From NCBI GenBank assembly GCA_041393495.1, contig JAWKKA010000006.1:62001-126000 (forward strand): a DNA stretch of 64,000 bases, written 5' to 3'. Positions 46,342 through 57,701 of the stretch are shown here, piece after piece; position 1 is the first letter of the stretch, and each line of letters starts with the position of its first letter. The DNA comes from RHKX01 sp041393495 (GTDB taxonomy: Bacteria > Actinomycetota > Thermoleophilia > Solirubrobacterales > 70-9). A program made the position numbers and the translations under genes. The notes beneath the pieces are model-generated. The model saw only the letters and a program-made list of their open reading frames with translations, had not been told where the DNA came from and ran no database searches.

Positions 46342-47756
46342 TGCCCGTCCCCGATCAGGAAGTTCAACAGGTCCTTGTCGCCGGCGGCCGCCGCGTCGGC
46401 GCGCTCGAGCGCCCGCGCGTCGATGCCCTTCGAGACGTCCTTGGCGCCGAGCCCGTTCAGGTCCACCGCCGACTGCGCGCCGGCATGCGCCCAGTTGGCG
46501 ACGCAGCCGCTCCCCGGCTTCGTCACGAAATCGACGCAGTTGGTGATCTGGACCTGGGTGAGCAGGAAATGGCCGAGGTCGTCGAAGCCGTTGAACGAGT
46601 TCGACAGGTTGAGCCCGAACTTGGCCAGGTAGTCGATCCCGCCGGTTCGGCGCAGCGTCATCAACAGCTGGTTCAGGCTGCGGGCGCCGGGGATCGACTT
46701 CTTCGCCGCCTTGCGGAGCTGGCGGACCACCGGCGCGGAGGCAGCGAGGTCGTCGCCGCTGGCCTCGGCGGCGTCGCCGAGGCTCGTCAGCGAGATCGTC
46801 GCCGCCCGCGAGAACGGGCGCAGGGCCCGGGTCGCGTCGGTCAGGCCGGGGGCGGCCCGGCGCAGGTCGGAGGCGACCGGGGTCGCCTGTACCGCGAAGC
46901 GGCGCAGCTCGACCATCGTGCTGCGCAGCTCCCGGAGCGCGTTCGGGAACTCCTCGAAGCCGGCGACGATGTCGTCGCGGCGCTCGGCGGCGGCCGCGCC
47001 GGTGGTGGCGGCGTTGCGGATGAACCCGGCGAGGTGTTGGCGCTGGGCTGCCAGCGGGGTCAGGATCGTGTCGGAGTCCTCGGCGAGCTGGGCGAGCTGC
47101 TCGTTCTGCCGGGCCAGGGTCGCGAGCACCTTGTCGGTCTCCTGCAGCGCCGGGTTGGCGCGGCGGATCACCGCGGCGAGGTCGGGGCCGCGGGCGGCGA
47201 GTCCGGCGCCGAGGTCGTTGAGGATCAGCCGGAACCGATCGACCTCGGGCTCGCGGGTGATGTTCTGGACGAGGTCGAGGTCGATCTGCTTGCCGTTGTT
47301 CTCGATCGGCAGCCGGTACTGGCCGGCGCCGATCTCGCCGTCGGGGATCTGCTCGAGCGGCGGCGGCGGCGTGCTGCCGGAGGCGCGCGGCTGGGTCGGC
47401 TGGCATTCGACGTACTTCTCGCCGAGCAGCGACTGCGGTCGGATCAGGCACGAGGCGTCACTGAGGAAGTCCTCGAAGCCGGGATCGGTGATCGCGAGCA
47501 CGACGGCCGCCTTGCCGGGCTCGTCGCCGCCGTCGCGCTTGACGGGCTCGCCGGGCAGCGAGACCGTGACCTCCTTGACGCTGCCGACGGTCGCCCCGGC
47601 GATCCGGACGTCCTCGCCGTGGACGAGGAACCCGGCGTTGTCGAAGTAGGCGCGGACCTCGTAGCCGTCGCCGCCATCGCCGTCGCCGGAGGCGGTTGCG
47701 GCGATCAGGCCGGCGATCGCCAGCAGGCCGACGACTATGGCGATGATCCTCCTCAT
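46338..47756 (-). CDS. MCE-family protein, second gene of the mce operon
   Basis: This 472-residue protein has a short N-terminal span (about 4-22), an MCE domain interrupted by a charged insertion (about 30-125; VRIAGATVGSVKEVTV, LLGEKYVEC), then a helical region. The C-terminal half contains the cysteine pair NCVDFV and GCVANW. Two further cysteines lie within the MCE domain (ASCLIRP, VECQP), unlike the other subunits. It overlaps the first gene's stop by four bases (ATGA). Confidence 0.9.
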   Translation of the reverse strand: MRRIIAIVVGLLAIAGLIAATASGDGDGGDGYEVRAYFDNAGFLVHGEDVRIAGATVGSVKEVTVSLPGEPVKRDGGDEPGKAAVVLAITDPGFEDFLSDASCLIRPQSLLGEKYVECQPTQPRASGSTPPPPLEQIPDGEIGAGQYRLPIENNGKQIDLDLVQNITREPEVDRFRLILNDLGAGLAARGPDLAAVIRRANPALQETDKVLATLARQNEQLAQLAEDSDTILTPLAAQRQHLAGFIRNAATTGAAAAERRDDIVAGFEEFPNALRELRSTMVELRRFAVQATPVASDLRRAAPGLTDATRALRPFSRAATISLTSLGDAAEASGDDLAASAPVVRQLRKAAKKSIPGARSLNQLLMTLRRTGGIDYLAKFGLNLSNSFNGFDDLGHFLLTQVQITNCVDFVTKPGSGCVANWAHAGAQSAVDLNGLGAKDVSKGIDARALERADAAAAGDKDLLNFLIGDGQ

Positions 47757-49225
47757 GGTCCGGGCGGCAGCCAGCTCGGGTTGCAGTCGGCCGCGGTCAG
47801 TCCGCTGTTCGGCCAGGCCGGGCCGACGAACGGGTTCGAGTTGTCCGGGGCGGGCGCCGAGCCGCCGCCCGGGCAGCGCTCGTTGTTGCTCGGGTCGACG
47901 ACGTAGGGGAGCGCGTTGGCGGCCGGGTACTGGGCGGGCGGGCCGGTATAGGCGGCCTGGTAGTTCCCGGTCAGGGTGTTCGTCCCGGTGTTGTAATCGA
48001 AGGTGTTGGAGCCGGCCGGCTGGACGCGGCCGTAGTGTCCGTTGCCGTCGTAGTAGGCGGTGACCTCGCCGAACTTCGAGAGGAAGCTGAGGAGGTCGGG
48101 CGTGTACGGCCGCAGGAAGGCGATGTCGTCCTGGGAGACGTTCATCGCGTGGATCGCTGCCGGCAGCGCGCCGCCGGCGCGCTTCTTGACCGTCGGCAGC
48201 TTCCCGAGCGTGTCGGCGAGGTCGTTGTCGGGACCGGGCAGGCGGGCGATGTCGGCGAGCTTCGTGAACACCGGCGTGCCGTCGTTGGCGACCTTCGCGG
48301 TCAGGCGCAGGAACGGGGCGGCGTGCCTGGTCGCCGGGTAGGAGGCCTGGACGAGCGGGTCAAGGTCGTCGAGGGCGGCCCGCAGGTTGACGAACGTGGT
48401 GTTCGTCTCCCGCAGCGCTCCCGGCAGCGCCGCGAGCGAGCGGTCGAGGTCCCGGTTGCGGGCCGCGATCGCTGCCATCGTCTGGTTCGCGGTCGTGATC
48501 AGCGAGGTCAGGTCGTCGCGGCGGTCGGCGAGGGCCCGGAAGGTCTGCGAGCCCGCGACGAGGAACCGCGAGAGCGCGACCGAGTCGCTGGAGAGCTCGG
48601 TGAACAGCTTCGTCGAGGTGCTCAGCGACGGGTTCAGGAACTTGTAGGCGCGATTGGCGAGCTCGCCCTTGCCGGCATAGACGGCCGCGTTGCCCTGGAT
48701 GAACTTCTGCAGCGCCCGGCGCTCGCGCGGCCGGAAGATGTCGAAGAGCTGGTCGACGTCGACCGGGGAGGTCGTGTCCTCGCCTGTGATCGTCGAGCCG
48801 GGATCGATCTCGGCCTCGTTGTTGGGCCCGGGCGCGAGCGAGATGTAGCGGTTGGCGACGCCCGAGAGCGAGGTCATCCGGATCACCGCGGTCGTCCCCT
48901 CGCGAAGCGGCTCGTCCATCGTCACCTCGACGGCCGCCTGGGAGTCGTCGGTGAGGTCGATCGAGTCGATCGTCCCGACCGGCTGCCCCGCCGTCAGGAC
49001 CTGGTTTCCGGGCACGAGCTGGCCGCCGGTCTCGAACAGCAGTCGGTACTTGTAGCCGCCGTTGCCGCCGAGCAGCAGCATCGCGACGACGGCGATCGCG
49101 ACGACGAGCGCCGCCACGACCGCGATGCGGGCCGGCGTCGAGGCGCCACGCTCCTCACGCAGATCCGGGAAGGGGGCCTCCGGCGCCGGATCGGCGCGCC
49201 GGTCCTCCCCACGTTTGCTGCTCAA
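47753..49225 (-). CDS. MCE-family protein, first gene of the mce operon
   Basis: This 490-residue protein starts at TTG 49225, about eight bases after a GAGG; no ATG or GTG keeps the 35-residue cytoplasmic head before the span (about 33-52). The MCE domain is at about 58-140 (TAGQPVGTIDSIDL, VANRYISLAPG). A helical region and a Pro/Asn-rich C-terminus with two cysteines (NNERCPGG, TAADCNPSW) follow. Upstream is a 349-base gap with no yrbE/mlaE permease gene, which normally precedes mceA. The ATPase and permease must therefore lie elsewhere if this is an ABC-type importer. Confidence 0.88.
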   Translation of the reverse strand: MSSKRGEDRRADPAPEAPFPDLREERGASTPARIAVVAALVVAIAVVAMLLLGGNGGYKYRLLFETGGQLVPGNQVLTAGQPVGTIDSIDLTDDSQAAVEVTMDEPLREGTTAVIRMTSLSGVANRYISLAPGPNNEAEIDPGSTITGEDTTSPVDVDQLFDIFRPRERRALQKFIQGNAAVYAGKGELANRAYKFLNPSLSTSTKLFTELSSDSVALSRFLVAGSQTFRALADRRDDLTSLITTANQTMAAIAARNRDLDRSLAALPGALRETNTTFVNLRAALDDLDPLVQASYPATRHAAPFLRLTAKVANDGTPVFTKLADIARLPGPDNDLADTLGKLPTVKKRAGGALPAAIHAMNVSQDDIAFLRPYTPDLLSFLSKFGEVTAYYDGNGHYGRVQPAGSNTFDYNTGTNTLTGNYQAAYTGPPAQYPAANALPYVVDPSNNERCPGGGSAPAPDNSNPFVGPAWPNSGLTAADCNPSWLPPGP

Positions 49226-49574
49226 CGCCTGGGCCTCACTCGCTCTCCTGACAACCCCCCGGGGGGGAACCGGCAGCCTATCGGGCGCCGTGGCGTCTAG
49301 CTACCCGCAACCACCGCCTGGCAGGCCCGGCACGGCCGCACAGTCGGCGGGCCTTGCAGGTCGACGGGTCGGCGAGGACAGCGGATCGAGCAGCGCTGGG
49401 GTGGATGGCGCCGAGATCCCGGCCGCGATCGACCCCGGCGCGCGGGAGCGCTGGGGTGGATGGCGCCGAGATCCCGGTCGCGATCGACCCCGGCGCGCGG
49501 GAACGCGGCGGGCGGAGCTGCCCCGGCCGCGGCCGGGCGGATCCCCGCCCGGCGCGGATTCGGGATCGATCGCC
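49226..49574. other. Spacer upstream of the mce operon
   Basis: No gene is seen. It contains the palindrome CCCCCCGGGGGG at 49255-49266 about 30 bases before the first mce start, which could mask or bind at the leader, and a tandem repeat described separately. A promoter for the mce operon must lie here, but I cannot assign its boxes with confidence. Confidence 0.5.
49393..49502. repeat. 55-base tandem duplication
   Basis: Copies at 49393-49447 and 49448-49502 are identical except for one base (a C/T difference in the middle). Such close identity means a recent duplication. It lies between the TetR gene and the mce operon. Confidence 0.9.
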
Positions 49575-50120
49575 TCAACCCGCCTCGAAGAGCCGGCGCG
49601 CGGTCTCCCGCCCCGCCTTCAGCACCTCGGTCTGGTCGCGGCCGGGATCGGAGAGCGCCTGGACGGCGAGCCCGTCGGCGATCGCGAACAGGTACGAGAC
49701 GGTGGCCTCGGCGCCGAACCGGAGCTCGATCGCGCCGTCGGACTCCTTCTCCTCGAGCGCCCGGGCGACGTGGTCGCGCGACTTCCGAAACAGCGCCGCG
49801 ACCTCACGGCCGATCTCATCGTTGCGACGGCCGGCCGCGAACAGCTCGAAGAGGACGATGAAGAAGCCCGGGTCGTTCTCGATCAGGTCCATCAGGCTCG
49901 AGACGAGCACGTCGAGGACCCCGTCGACGTCGCCGGCGGCGCGCAGCGGCTCGTCGAGCATCTGGATCCGGTTCTCGCTGTCGCGCCGGACCACCTCGAC
50001 GAGGAGCCGCTCCTTCGTCCCGAAGTAGTAGTGCAGCAGCCCACGGCTGACGCCGGCCTCGGCGGCGACCCGCTCGAAGGTGGCCCCGGCGATCCCGCGC
50101 TCGGCCACCGAGGCGCGCAT
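49575..50120 (-). CDS. TetR-family transcriptional regulator
   Basis: From ATG at 50120 the protein is 181 residues. The HTH reads TFERVAAEAGVSRGLLHYYFGTKERLL, followed by an all-helical ligand domain. The ATG removes part of the first helix normal for TetR. In the same open frame, CTG at 50207 would overlap the upstream stop (CTGA) and supply about 29 more residues including GDSAGRIVAAM, giving 210 residues, a typical length. It may use that rare start, or an indel may have hidden a normal one. It is the nearest regulator to the mce operon and is a candidate to control it. Confidence 0.85.
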   Translation of the reverse strand: MRASVAERGIAGATFERVAAEAGVSRGLLHYYFGTKERLLVEVVRRDSENRIQMLDEPLRAAGDVDGVLDVLVSSLMDLIENDPGFFIVLFELFAAGRRNDEIGREVAALFRKSRDHVARALEEKESDGAIELRFGAEATVSYLFAIADGLAVQALSDPGRDQTEVLKAGRETARRLFEAG

Positions 50121-50203
50121 CGCAGCGACGATCCGCCCGGCGCTGTCGCCGCTCAGCTCCCGGGTCGCGCCGGCTGTCTCGGCCCGGCTCCGCCGCGCGG
50201 CGG

Positions 50204-50653
50204 TCAGGCCGCGGGCGATGGCGGCGCGGGCGAGGGCGGCGCGGTCGTCGAGGTGTACTCGAACTCCTCCTCGGCGCCGAAGAGCTGGTCGAGAACGGCC
50301 TTGCGGAGGTCCTCGCTGAGGGCGATCGCGAGGATCGCGCCGATGAACGCGATCACGATCAGCTTCAGGAACGGGTGGCCCCGCTTCGGTCGCTTCTCCG
50401 GCTCGCGAAGCGCCTCGGATGCAGCCCGGAGGGCGTCGCTGGCGTTGCGGAGGTCACGCTGCAGGCGCTTGTCGTCGAGCAGCGCCGAAGGCTTCTTGGC
50501 CCCGGAGGCGCGCTCGTAGGCCTGGCGACCGGACTCGTAGGCGTCGCGCAGGTTCTCGCGCAGCTCCTCGTCCTCGATCAGGCGCTGGACGTAGGGCCGG
50601 GCGGCCCCGTAGGCGCTGCTCGCCTTGTCCTTCGCTGCGCTCTTGCTCGGCAT
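50204..50653 (-). CDS. Hypothetical protein with C-terminal membrane span
   Basis: From ATG at 50653, behind a GAGGAG site, the protein is 149 residues. The first 100 residues are charged and helical (ENLRDAYESGRQAYERA, LQRDLRNASDALRAASEAL). A single span follows at about 104-124, then a short tail ending in a Thr/Pro/Ser-rich run. An upstream ATG would lengthen it by 14 residues but lacks a binding site. Function unknown; the pattern is that of a helical protein held at the membrane by its C-terminal region. It is probably co-transcribed with the TetR gene. Confidence 0.75.
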   Translation of the reverse strand: MPSKSAAKDKASSAYGAARPYVQRLIEDEELRENLRDAYESGRQAYERASGAKKPSALLDDKRLQRDLRNASDALRAASEALREPEKRPKRGHPFLKLIVIAFIGAILAIALSEDLRKAVLDQLFGAEEEFEYTSTTAPPSPAPPSPAA

Positions 50654-50712
50654 TCGATCGCTCCTCTCGGTCCCGGTGCAGTTCGAAGCCAGCATAGCCC
50701 GAGACCGTGGCC

Positions 50713-53144
<2,432 letters not shown>

Positions 53145-53173
53145 CGCGCCCACCTGCCCGCGGCCGGTCCGGT

Positions 53174-53662
53174 TCAGTCGGCCGGCTCCGCCGGCTTGTC
53201 GATCGGGACCTTCCGGGAGGCCGACTCCGGCAGCCGGATCGGCAGCTCGACCCGGAGCAGGCCGTCCTCGAAGGTGGCGCGGGCGGCCGCGGCGTCGATA
53301 TCGACGCCGAGCTCGATCGCGCGCCGGAAGCTCCCGGTCGGGATCTCGACCTGCTGGTAGGCGCGGCCCTCGGTCTCCCGAACCGGGCGCCGGCCCGAGA
53401 TCACGAGCATTCGCCCCGAGACCTCGATGTTGACGGCGTCCTCGGCGACGCCGGCGAGGTCGGCGACGACGATGGCCTGCGGACGCCGACCGCCCGCGGC
53501 AGCGCCAGCCTCACCGGAGTCGCAGTAGTAGACGTCGACGCGCGGGTGGAAGTCGCTGCCGCCGACCGCCGAGCGGGACGGCGCCCAGCCCTCGCCGAGC
53601 AGCTCGTCGATGTCGCGGCGCATCCGCTCGATGTTGACCAGCATGGTGCGCTGACGGGCCAT
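53174..53662 (-). CDS. Small heat-shock protein, Hsp20/alpha-crystallin family
   Basis: From ATG at 53662 the protein is 162 residues. The alpha-crystallin domain spans about 50-145: it begins FHPRVDVYY, has VVADLAGVAEDAVNIEVSG and ends in FEDGLLRVELP. A short C-terminal tail with KVPI follows, an I-x-I/V-like oligomerisation motif. Hsp20 proteins hold unfolding clients. It is 29 bases upstream of lon on the same strand, which fits joint stress control. The longer open frame upstream is antisense-like and rejected. Confidence 0.92.
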   Translation of the reverse strand: MARQRTMLVNIERMRRDIDELLGEGWAPSRSAVGGSDFHPRVDVYYCDSGEAGAAAGGRRPQAIVVADLAGVAEDAVNIEVSGRMLVISGRRPVRETEGRAYQQVEIPTGSFRRAIELGVDIDAAAARATFEDGLLRVELPIRLPESASRKVPIDKPAEPAD

Positions 53663-53691
53663 CGCGAGGCAGACTAGATGATCGATTCCGC

Positions 53692-53709
53692 GCCCCCGTA
53701 CGCGGGGGC
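53692..53709 (-). terminator. Hairpin between the MBL-fold gene and hsp20
   Basis: GCCCCC (53692-53697) pairs with GGGGGC (53704-53709) around a six-base loop. It is downstream of the MBL-fold gene stop at 53803 and upstream of hsp20. It may terminate the former; no U-tract. Confidence 0.4.
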
Positions 53710-53802
53710 CCACGGGCGCGCGGCGCGCCCCACGCAACCCCACGCCCGCCGCACGCGCGCGGGGTCGCCCCCCCACGTACGCGCGGATTCGGAATCGATC
53801 CT

Positions 53803-54567
53803 CTAGACGGCGAAGGTGGACCCCTCGGCCGCGATCTCGACCGGCCCGGAGAATCCGGCGCCGGCCTCGGCGAGGGCCCGCTCGGCGTCGAGCTCGTCGG
53901 AGATGTGGGTCAGCACGAGCCGGCCGGCGCCGGCCCGCTCGGCGAGCTCGCCGGCCTCGCGGGCGCTCATGTGACCACGTTCGGCGACCGGCGCCGGGTC
54001 GGGCTCGATCAGCGTCGCCTCGGCGACCAGGACGTCGGCGTCCCGCGCGGCCGCGATCAGCCGCTCCGAGTAGCGGCCATCCGCGCCGAACACGATCCGG
54101 CCGCCGCCCGGGTCGATCAGCTCGATCGCGTGGGTCGGGCCGAAGTGTGGAACCGCGCGGGGCCGGATCGCGACGCCGGCTGCCGCGAGCTCGGCGTCCG
54201 GCTCGTACTCGGCGATCGCGAATGCGCGAGCGATCAGGTCATCGGAGCCCCAGGTGCCGACGAGGTGACGGAAGAACGAGTCGGCGCCGGTCGGCGCATG
54301 CAGACGCGGGCGGCGGGCGCCCGCGTCGGGGCCGACGGTCAGCGCGTAGGCGAACGGGACCAGGTCGAGCAGGTGATCGGCGTGGAGGTGTGAGATCACT
54401 ACCGCCTCGATCTCGCGATAGTCGCGAAGCGCCCGCAACTTCCCGAACACACCATTTCCACAGTCGACGAGGAACGCCCGGCCCCCGACGCCCTCGACCA
54501 GGTAGCCGCTGCAGGCCCCCCCGGCGTCGCTCCACGCCGGGGACTTGCCGAGCACGGTCAGCTTCAT
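53803..54567 (-). CDS. MBL-fold metallohydrolase, RNase Z-like
   Basis: This 254-residue protein starts at ATG 54567. The metallo-beta-lactamase zinc site appears as SHLHADH at about 59-65, followed by a His near 138 (VPHFGPTHAIEL), Asp in FGADGRYSE near 160 and His near 219 (LTHISDE). The early strand FLVDCGNGVFGKL is typical of the RNase Z/ElaC-related group. It is smaller than tRNase Z and lacks its exosite arm, so it may be a phosphodiesterase of another kind. No operon partner; the upstream gap is repetitive. Confidence 0.87.
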   Translation of the reverse strand: MKLTVLGKSPAWSDAGGACSGYLVEGVGGRAFLVDCGNGVFGKLRALRDYREIEAVVISHLHADHLLDLVPFAYALTVGPDAGARRPRLHAPTGADSFFRHLVGTWGSDDLIARAFAIAEYEPDAELAAAGVAIRPRAVPHFGPTHAIELIDPGGGRIVFGADGRYSERLIAAARDADVLVAEATLIEPDPAPVAERGHMSAREAGELAERAGAGRLVLTHISDELDAERALAEAGAGFSGPVEIAAEGSTFAV

Positions 54568-54584
54568 GGCGGGAACCTACCCGG

Positions 54585-54632
54585 GTCGGCGTAGCCGCCG
54601 CGACCTACGCGGATCGGCGTAGCCGCCGCGAC
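54585..54632. repeat. Short direct repeat upstream of the MBL-fold gene
   Basis: A 20-base unit (TCGGCGTAGCCGCCGCGAC after the first base) occurs at 54585-54604 and 54613-54632. The gap 54568-54865 holds this repeat and the next one; I see no gene in it. Confidence 0.7.
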
Positions 54633-54804
54633 GACGGTCGCGCGGCGCCGCGATGTTGGCCCGGTGTGGGGACGGCCTCCTGGCGCCGGCTCCCTCGCGC
54701 TGGGGCGCCCGGGGCCGGTATCTCGGCGCGAGCCACCCCGGCGCACCCGATCGCCGATCGGTCGCGCGGCGATGAGCGCGGGGTTGGCGGGCGACGGTCG
54801 TGCG

Positions 54805-54894
54805 GCGACGAGCGCCGGCTCGAGCGACGCGTCAGGCGGCGGCGAGCGGCGGCTCGAGCGACGCGTCAGGCAGCGACGAGCGCCGGCTCGAGCG
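54805..54894. repeat. 34-base tandem repeat covering the end of the small Cys-rich gene
   Basis: Copies begin at about 54810, 54844 and 54878 (GAGCGCCGGCTCGAGCG and variants). The rightmost copy codes for the last residues (VALEPALVAA) of the small protein and the others lie past its stop, so the gene end has been duplicated into the spacer. Confidence 0.8.
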
Positions 54895-55096
54895 CCACCT
54901 CATCGGCGCCGATCAGGAGCATCGGCTGCGACGGCGGCGTCAGCCCGTGTGGCGAATCGGGGCGAAAGGTCGTGCAGGGTTCGCCGAGCTCGAGCGCGCA
55001 CAGCATCCGGACTCCGAAGTAGCACGCCTCACAGCTGGGCTTCGCCTTCGCGCGACGGTTGCGACGGGGTTTCGGTGCTGCTGCGGCGGTCGGCAA
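54866..55096 (-). CDS. Small four-cysteine protein of unknown function
   Basis: From TTG at 55096, seven bases after GGGAGG, the protein is 76 residues; GTG at 55144 would give 92. A basic head (PKPRRNRRAKAKP) is followed by SCEACYFGVRMLCALELGEPCTTFRP, four cysteines in a C-x2-C ... C ... C pattern that could bind zinc or an Fe-S cluster. Short proteins ending in C-(T/P)-TFRP are, to my knowledge, common in high-GC actinobacteria without assigned role. It is divergent from the fatty-acid-hydroxylase gene. Coding is supported by the cysteine pattern and ribosome-binding site, not by homology I can name. Confidence 0.65.
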   Translation of the reverse strand: MPTAAAAPKPRRNRRAKAKPSCEACYFGVRMLCALELGEPCTTFRPDSPHGLTPPSQPMLLIGADEVALEPALVAA

Positions 55097-55318
55097 TTCG
55101 GGCCCTCCCTGGGGTGCGGTGGATGGAGTTGCCGAGGATGGCACCGACCGGTCGCCGCCGCCGGGGGTCGAGCCGCAAAGACCGACTAATGGGGGTACCC
55201 GGAGTTCGCCGCAAATCCCGCGTTCGCCGACGAGGTCCCCGCATTTTCGGCGCTCCGTCGACCACGGTTGTCGATGCCTGGCCTCCCGCGACGGCGCCCT
55301 CTACAATCCGTCGAGGAG

Positions 55319-55942
55319 ATGTCCGAGCGAACCGACCACCTCAGCGCCTCGCCACCGCTCTTCGAGAGCCGCCTGCTCGACTACTTCTCGCGAGTGCACC
55401 CGTCGATCCCCGCGATCGTGTTCGTGCCGGTCGTCGGGTTCTTCGTCTGGGCGGGCTTCGCCGGTGGCTACGGCGCCCTCTCGGTGATCGCGCTTTTCCT
55501 CGCCGGGATCGTGATCTGGACGCTCACCGAGTACTGGCTCCATCGCCTCGTCTTCCACTGGGAGCCCGACCATCCGCTCGGCAGCCGCCTCCACTTCATC
55601 ATGCACGGCGTCCACCACGAGCATCCCAACGACCCGCTTCGTCTCGTCATGCCACCGGCCCTGAGCATTCCGCTTGCCGCCGTGTTCCTCGGACTGTTCG
55701 CGCTGATCTTCGGCACCCCGGCCGCCTACCCGGTCTTCTCCGGGTTCATCGCCGGCTACCTGGCCTACGACTACACCCACTACTACGTTCACCACCGCGT
55801 CCCCAAGACCGCTGCCGGCAAGCAGCTACGCGAACATCACATGCGCCACCACTTCCAGGATCACCGTTACGGATACGGTGTCTCCTCACCACTCTGGGAC
55901 ATCGTCTTCCGGACGCGCCCACAGAAGCGCAAGCAGCGATAG
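55319..55942 (+). CDS. Fatty acid hydroxylase / sterol desaturase superfamily membrane protein
   Basis: From ATG at 55319 the protein is 207 residues. Four hydrophobic spans alternate with the histidine clusters of the diiron membrane oxidases: YWLHRLVFH near 77, MHGVHHEHPND near 97, YVHHRV near 160 and HHMRHHFQDHRYGYG near 175. The arrangement resembles fatty acid 2-hydroxylase (FA2H/Scs7). It probably hydroxylates an acyl chain using O2 and an electron carrier. TACAAT at 55302-55307 would place transcription start very near the ATG, so the mRNA may be leaderless; there is no spaced Shine-Dalgarno. A TTG at 55268 is a less likely start. Confidence 0.88.
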   Translation: MSERTDHLSASPPLFESRLLDYFSRVHPSIPAIVFVPVVGFFVWAGFAGGYGALSVIALFLAGIVIWTLTEYWLHRLVFHWEPDHPLGSRLHFIMHGVHHEHPNDPLRLVMPPALSIPLAAVFLGLFALIFGTPAAYPVFSGFIAGYLAYDYTHYYVHHRVPKTAAGKQLREHHMRHHFQDHRYGYGVSSPLWDIVFRTRPQKRKQR

Positions 55943-55956
55943 CGCCCGGTTCACCC

Positions 55957-56049
55957 GGCGTACCAACCGCTCCGTTGCTGCGCGTACCAACTGCCTCATT
56001 GCTTGGGGTTCAACCGGTTGCACCAACCGTACTCGGGTCGGCCGACCCG
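55957..56049. promoter_or_regulatory. Direct repeats and palindromes in the spacer before the winged-helix gene
   Basis: GCGTACCAAC recurs near 55958 and 55982 with CACCAACCG near 56020. The palindrome CAACCGGTTG lies near 56010, and a perfect 16-base palindrome CGGGTCGGCCGACCCG at 56034-56049. The latter may terminate the hydroxylase gene; the CCAACCG elements could be regulator sites for the winged-helix gene downstream. Confidence 0.4.
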
Positions 56050-56150
56050 GGTTTCACGTTCTCTCTACAGTGTGTGTCACGCATCGTTCGATCGTAAAGG
56101 GGGGGGAACGGGCGCGCCATGACCACCCACGAGGAAACCAAGGAGTCGAG

Positions 56151-56510
56151 ATGGCTGATGCCAACGTTCTCGATCGCGCGAAGTCGCTGATCGAGGACCG
56201 CCTCAAGGAGATCGACGAGGAGCGCAAGCGCCTCGAGAAGGCGCTGGCGAACATCATCGGGGAGCATCGCGGGCCGCGACGCGCCCGGGCCTCGCGTTCG
56301 ACCGGTACCACCCGTCGGCGCCGTCGCCGCGGCGGCACCCGTGCCGAGCACGCCCTCAAGGCCGTTCAAGCGCAACCCGGAATCACGGCGTCGGAGATCG
56401 CCGCGAAGCTGAAGATCAAGCCCAACTACGTCTACCGGGTGATGGCCGGGCTCGTCGAAGACGGCAAGGTCGTCAAGAAGGGCCGCGGCTACACCGCGAC
56501 CGGGGCCTGA
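56151..56510 (+). CDS. Small winged-helix DNA-binding protein with coiled-coil head
   Basis: From ATG at 56151 behind AAGGAG, the protein is 119 residues. Residues 1-38 form a charged helix (LIEDRLKEIDEERKRLEKAL), probably a dimerising coiled coil. Residues 41-63 are a very basic linker (repeated RRRR). The C-terminal 55 residues are a winged helix (GITASEIAAKLKIKPNYVYRVMAGLVEDGKVVKKGRGY). A nucleoid-associated or regulatory role is likely. I know no characterised homologue. The spacer upstream carries possible binding sites. Confidence 0.8.
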   Translation: MADANVLDRAKSLIEDRLKEIDEERKRLEKALANIIGEHRGPRRARASRSTGTTRRRRRRGGTRAEHALKAVQAQPGITASEIAAKLKIKPNYVYRVMAGLVEDGKVVKKGRGYTATGA

Positions 56511-56594
56511 CGGTGCGGCGGCCGGCCCTGGGGAGGCCGGTCGCTTTCGCCCCGGCCTACCTCCGGGCCCGGCCGGCGCCCGGGGTGGGTCCGC

Positions 56595-57581
<987 letters not shown>

Positions 57582-57701
57582 TGAAGCTCTCCTGGTTCTC
57601 ACTCGGTGTTGATGCTGTGCGGCCTCCCCTGGCTACGCCTACCCGCAGGGAGTGGAGGCTATTCGAACTCAGGCCGCCTCGACACCCGGCCGGAGCCGCG
57701 C

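Noticed and set aside
49393..49502. Possible CRISPR or phage attachment repeat
   Set aside because: Only two head-to-tail copies with no spacers, no cas genes and no integrase.
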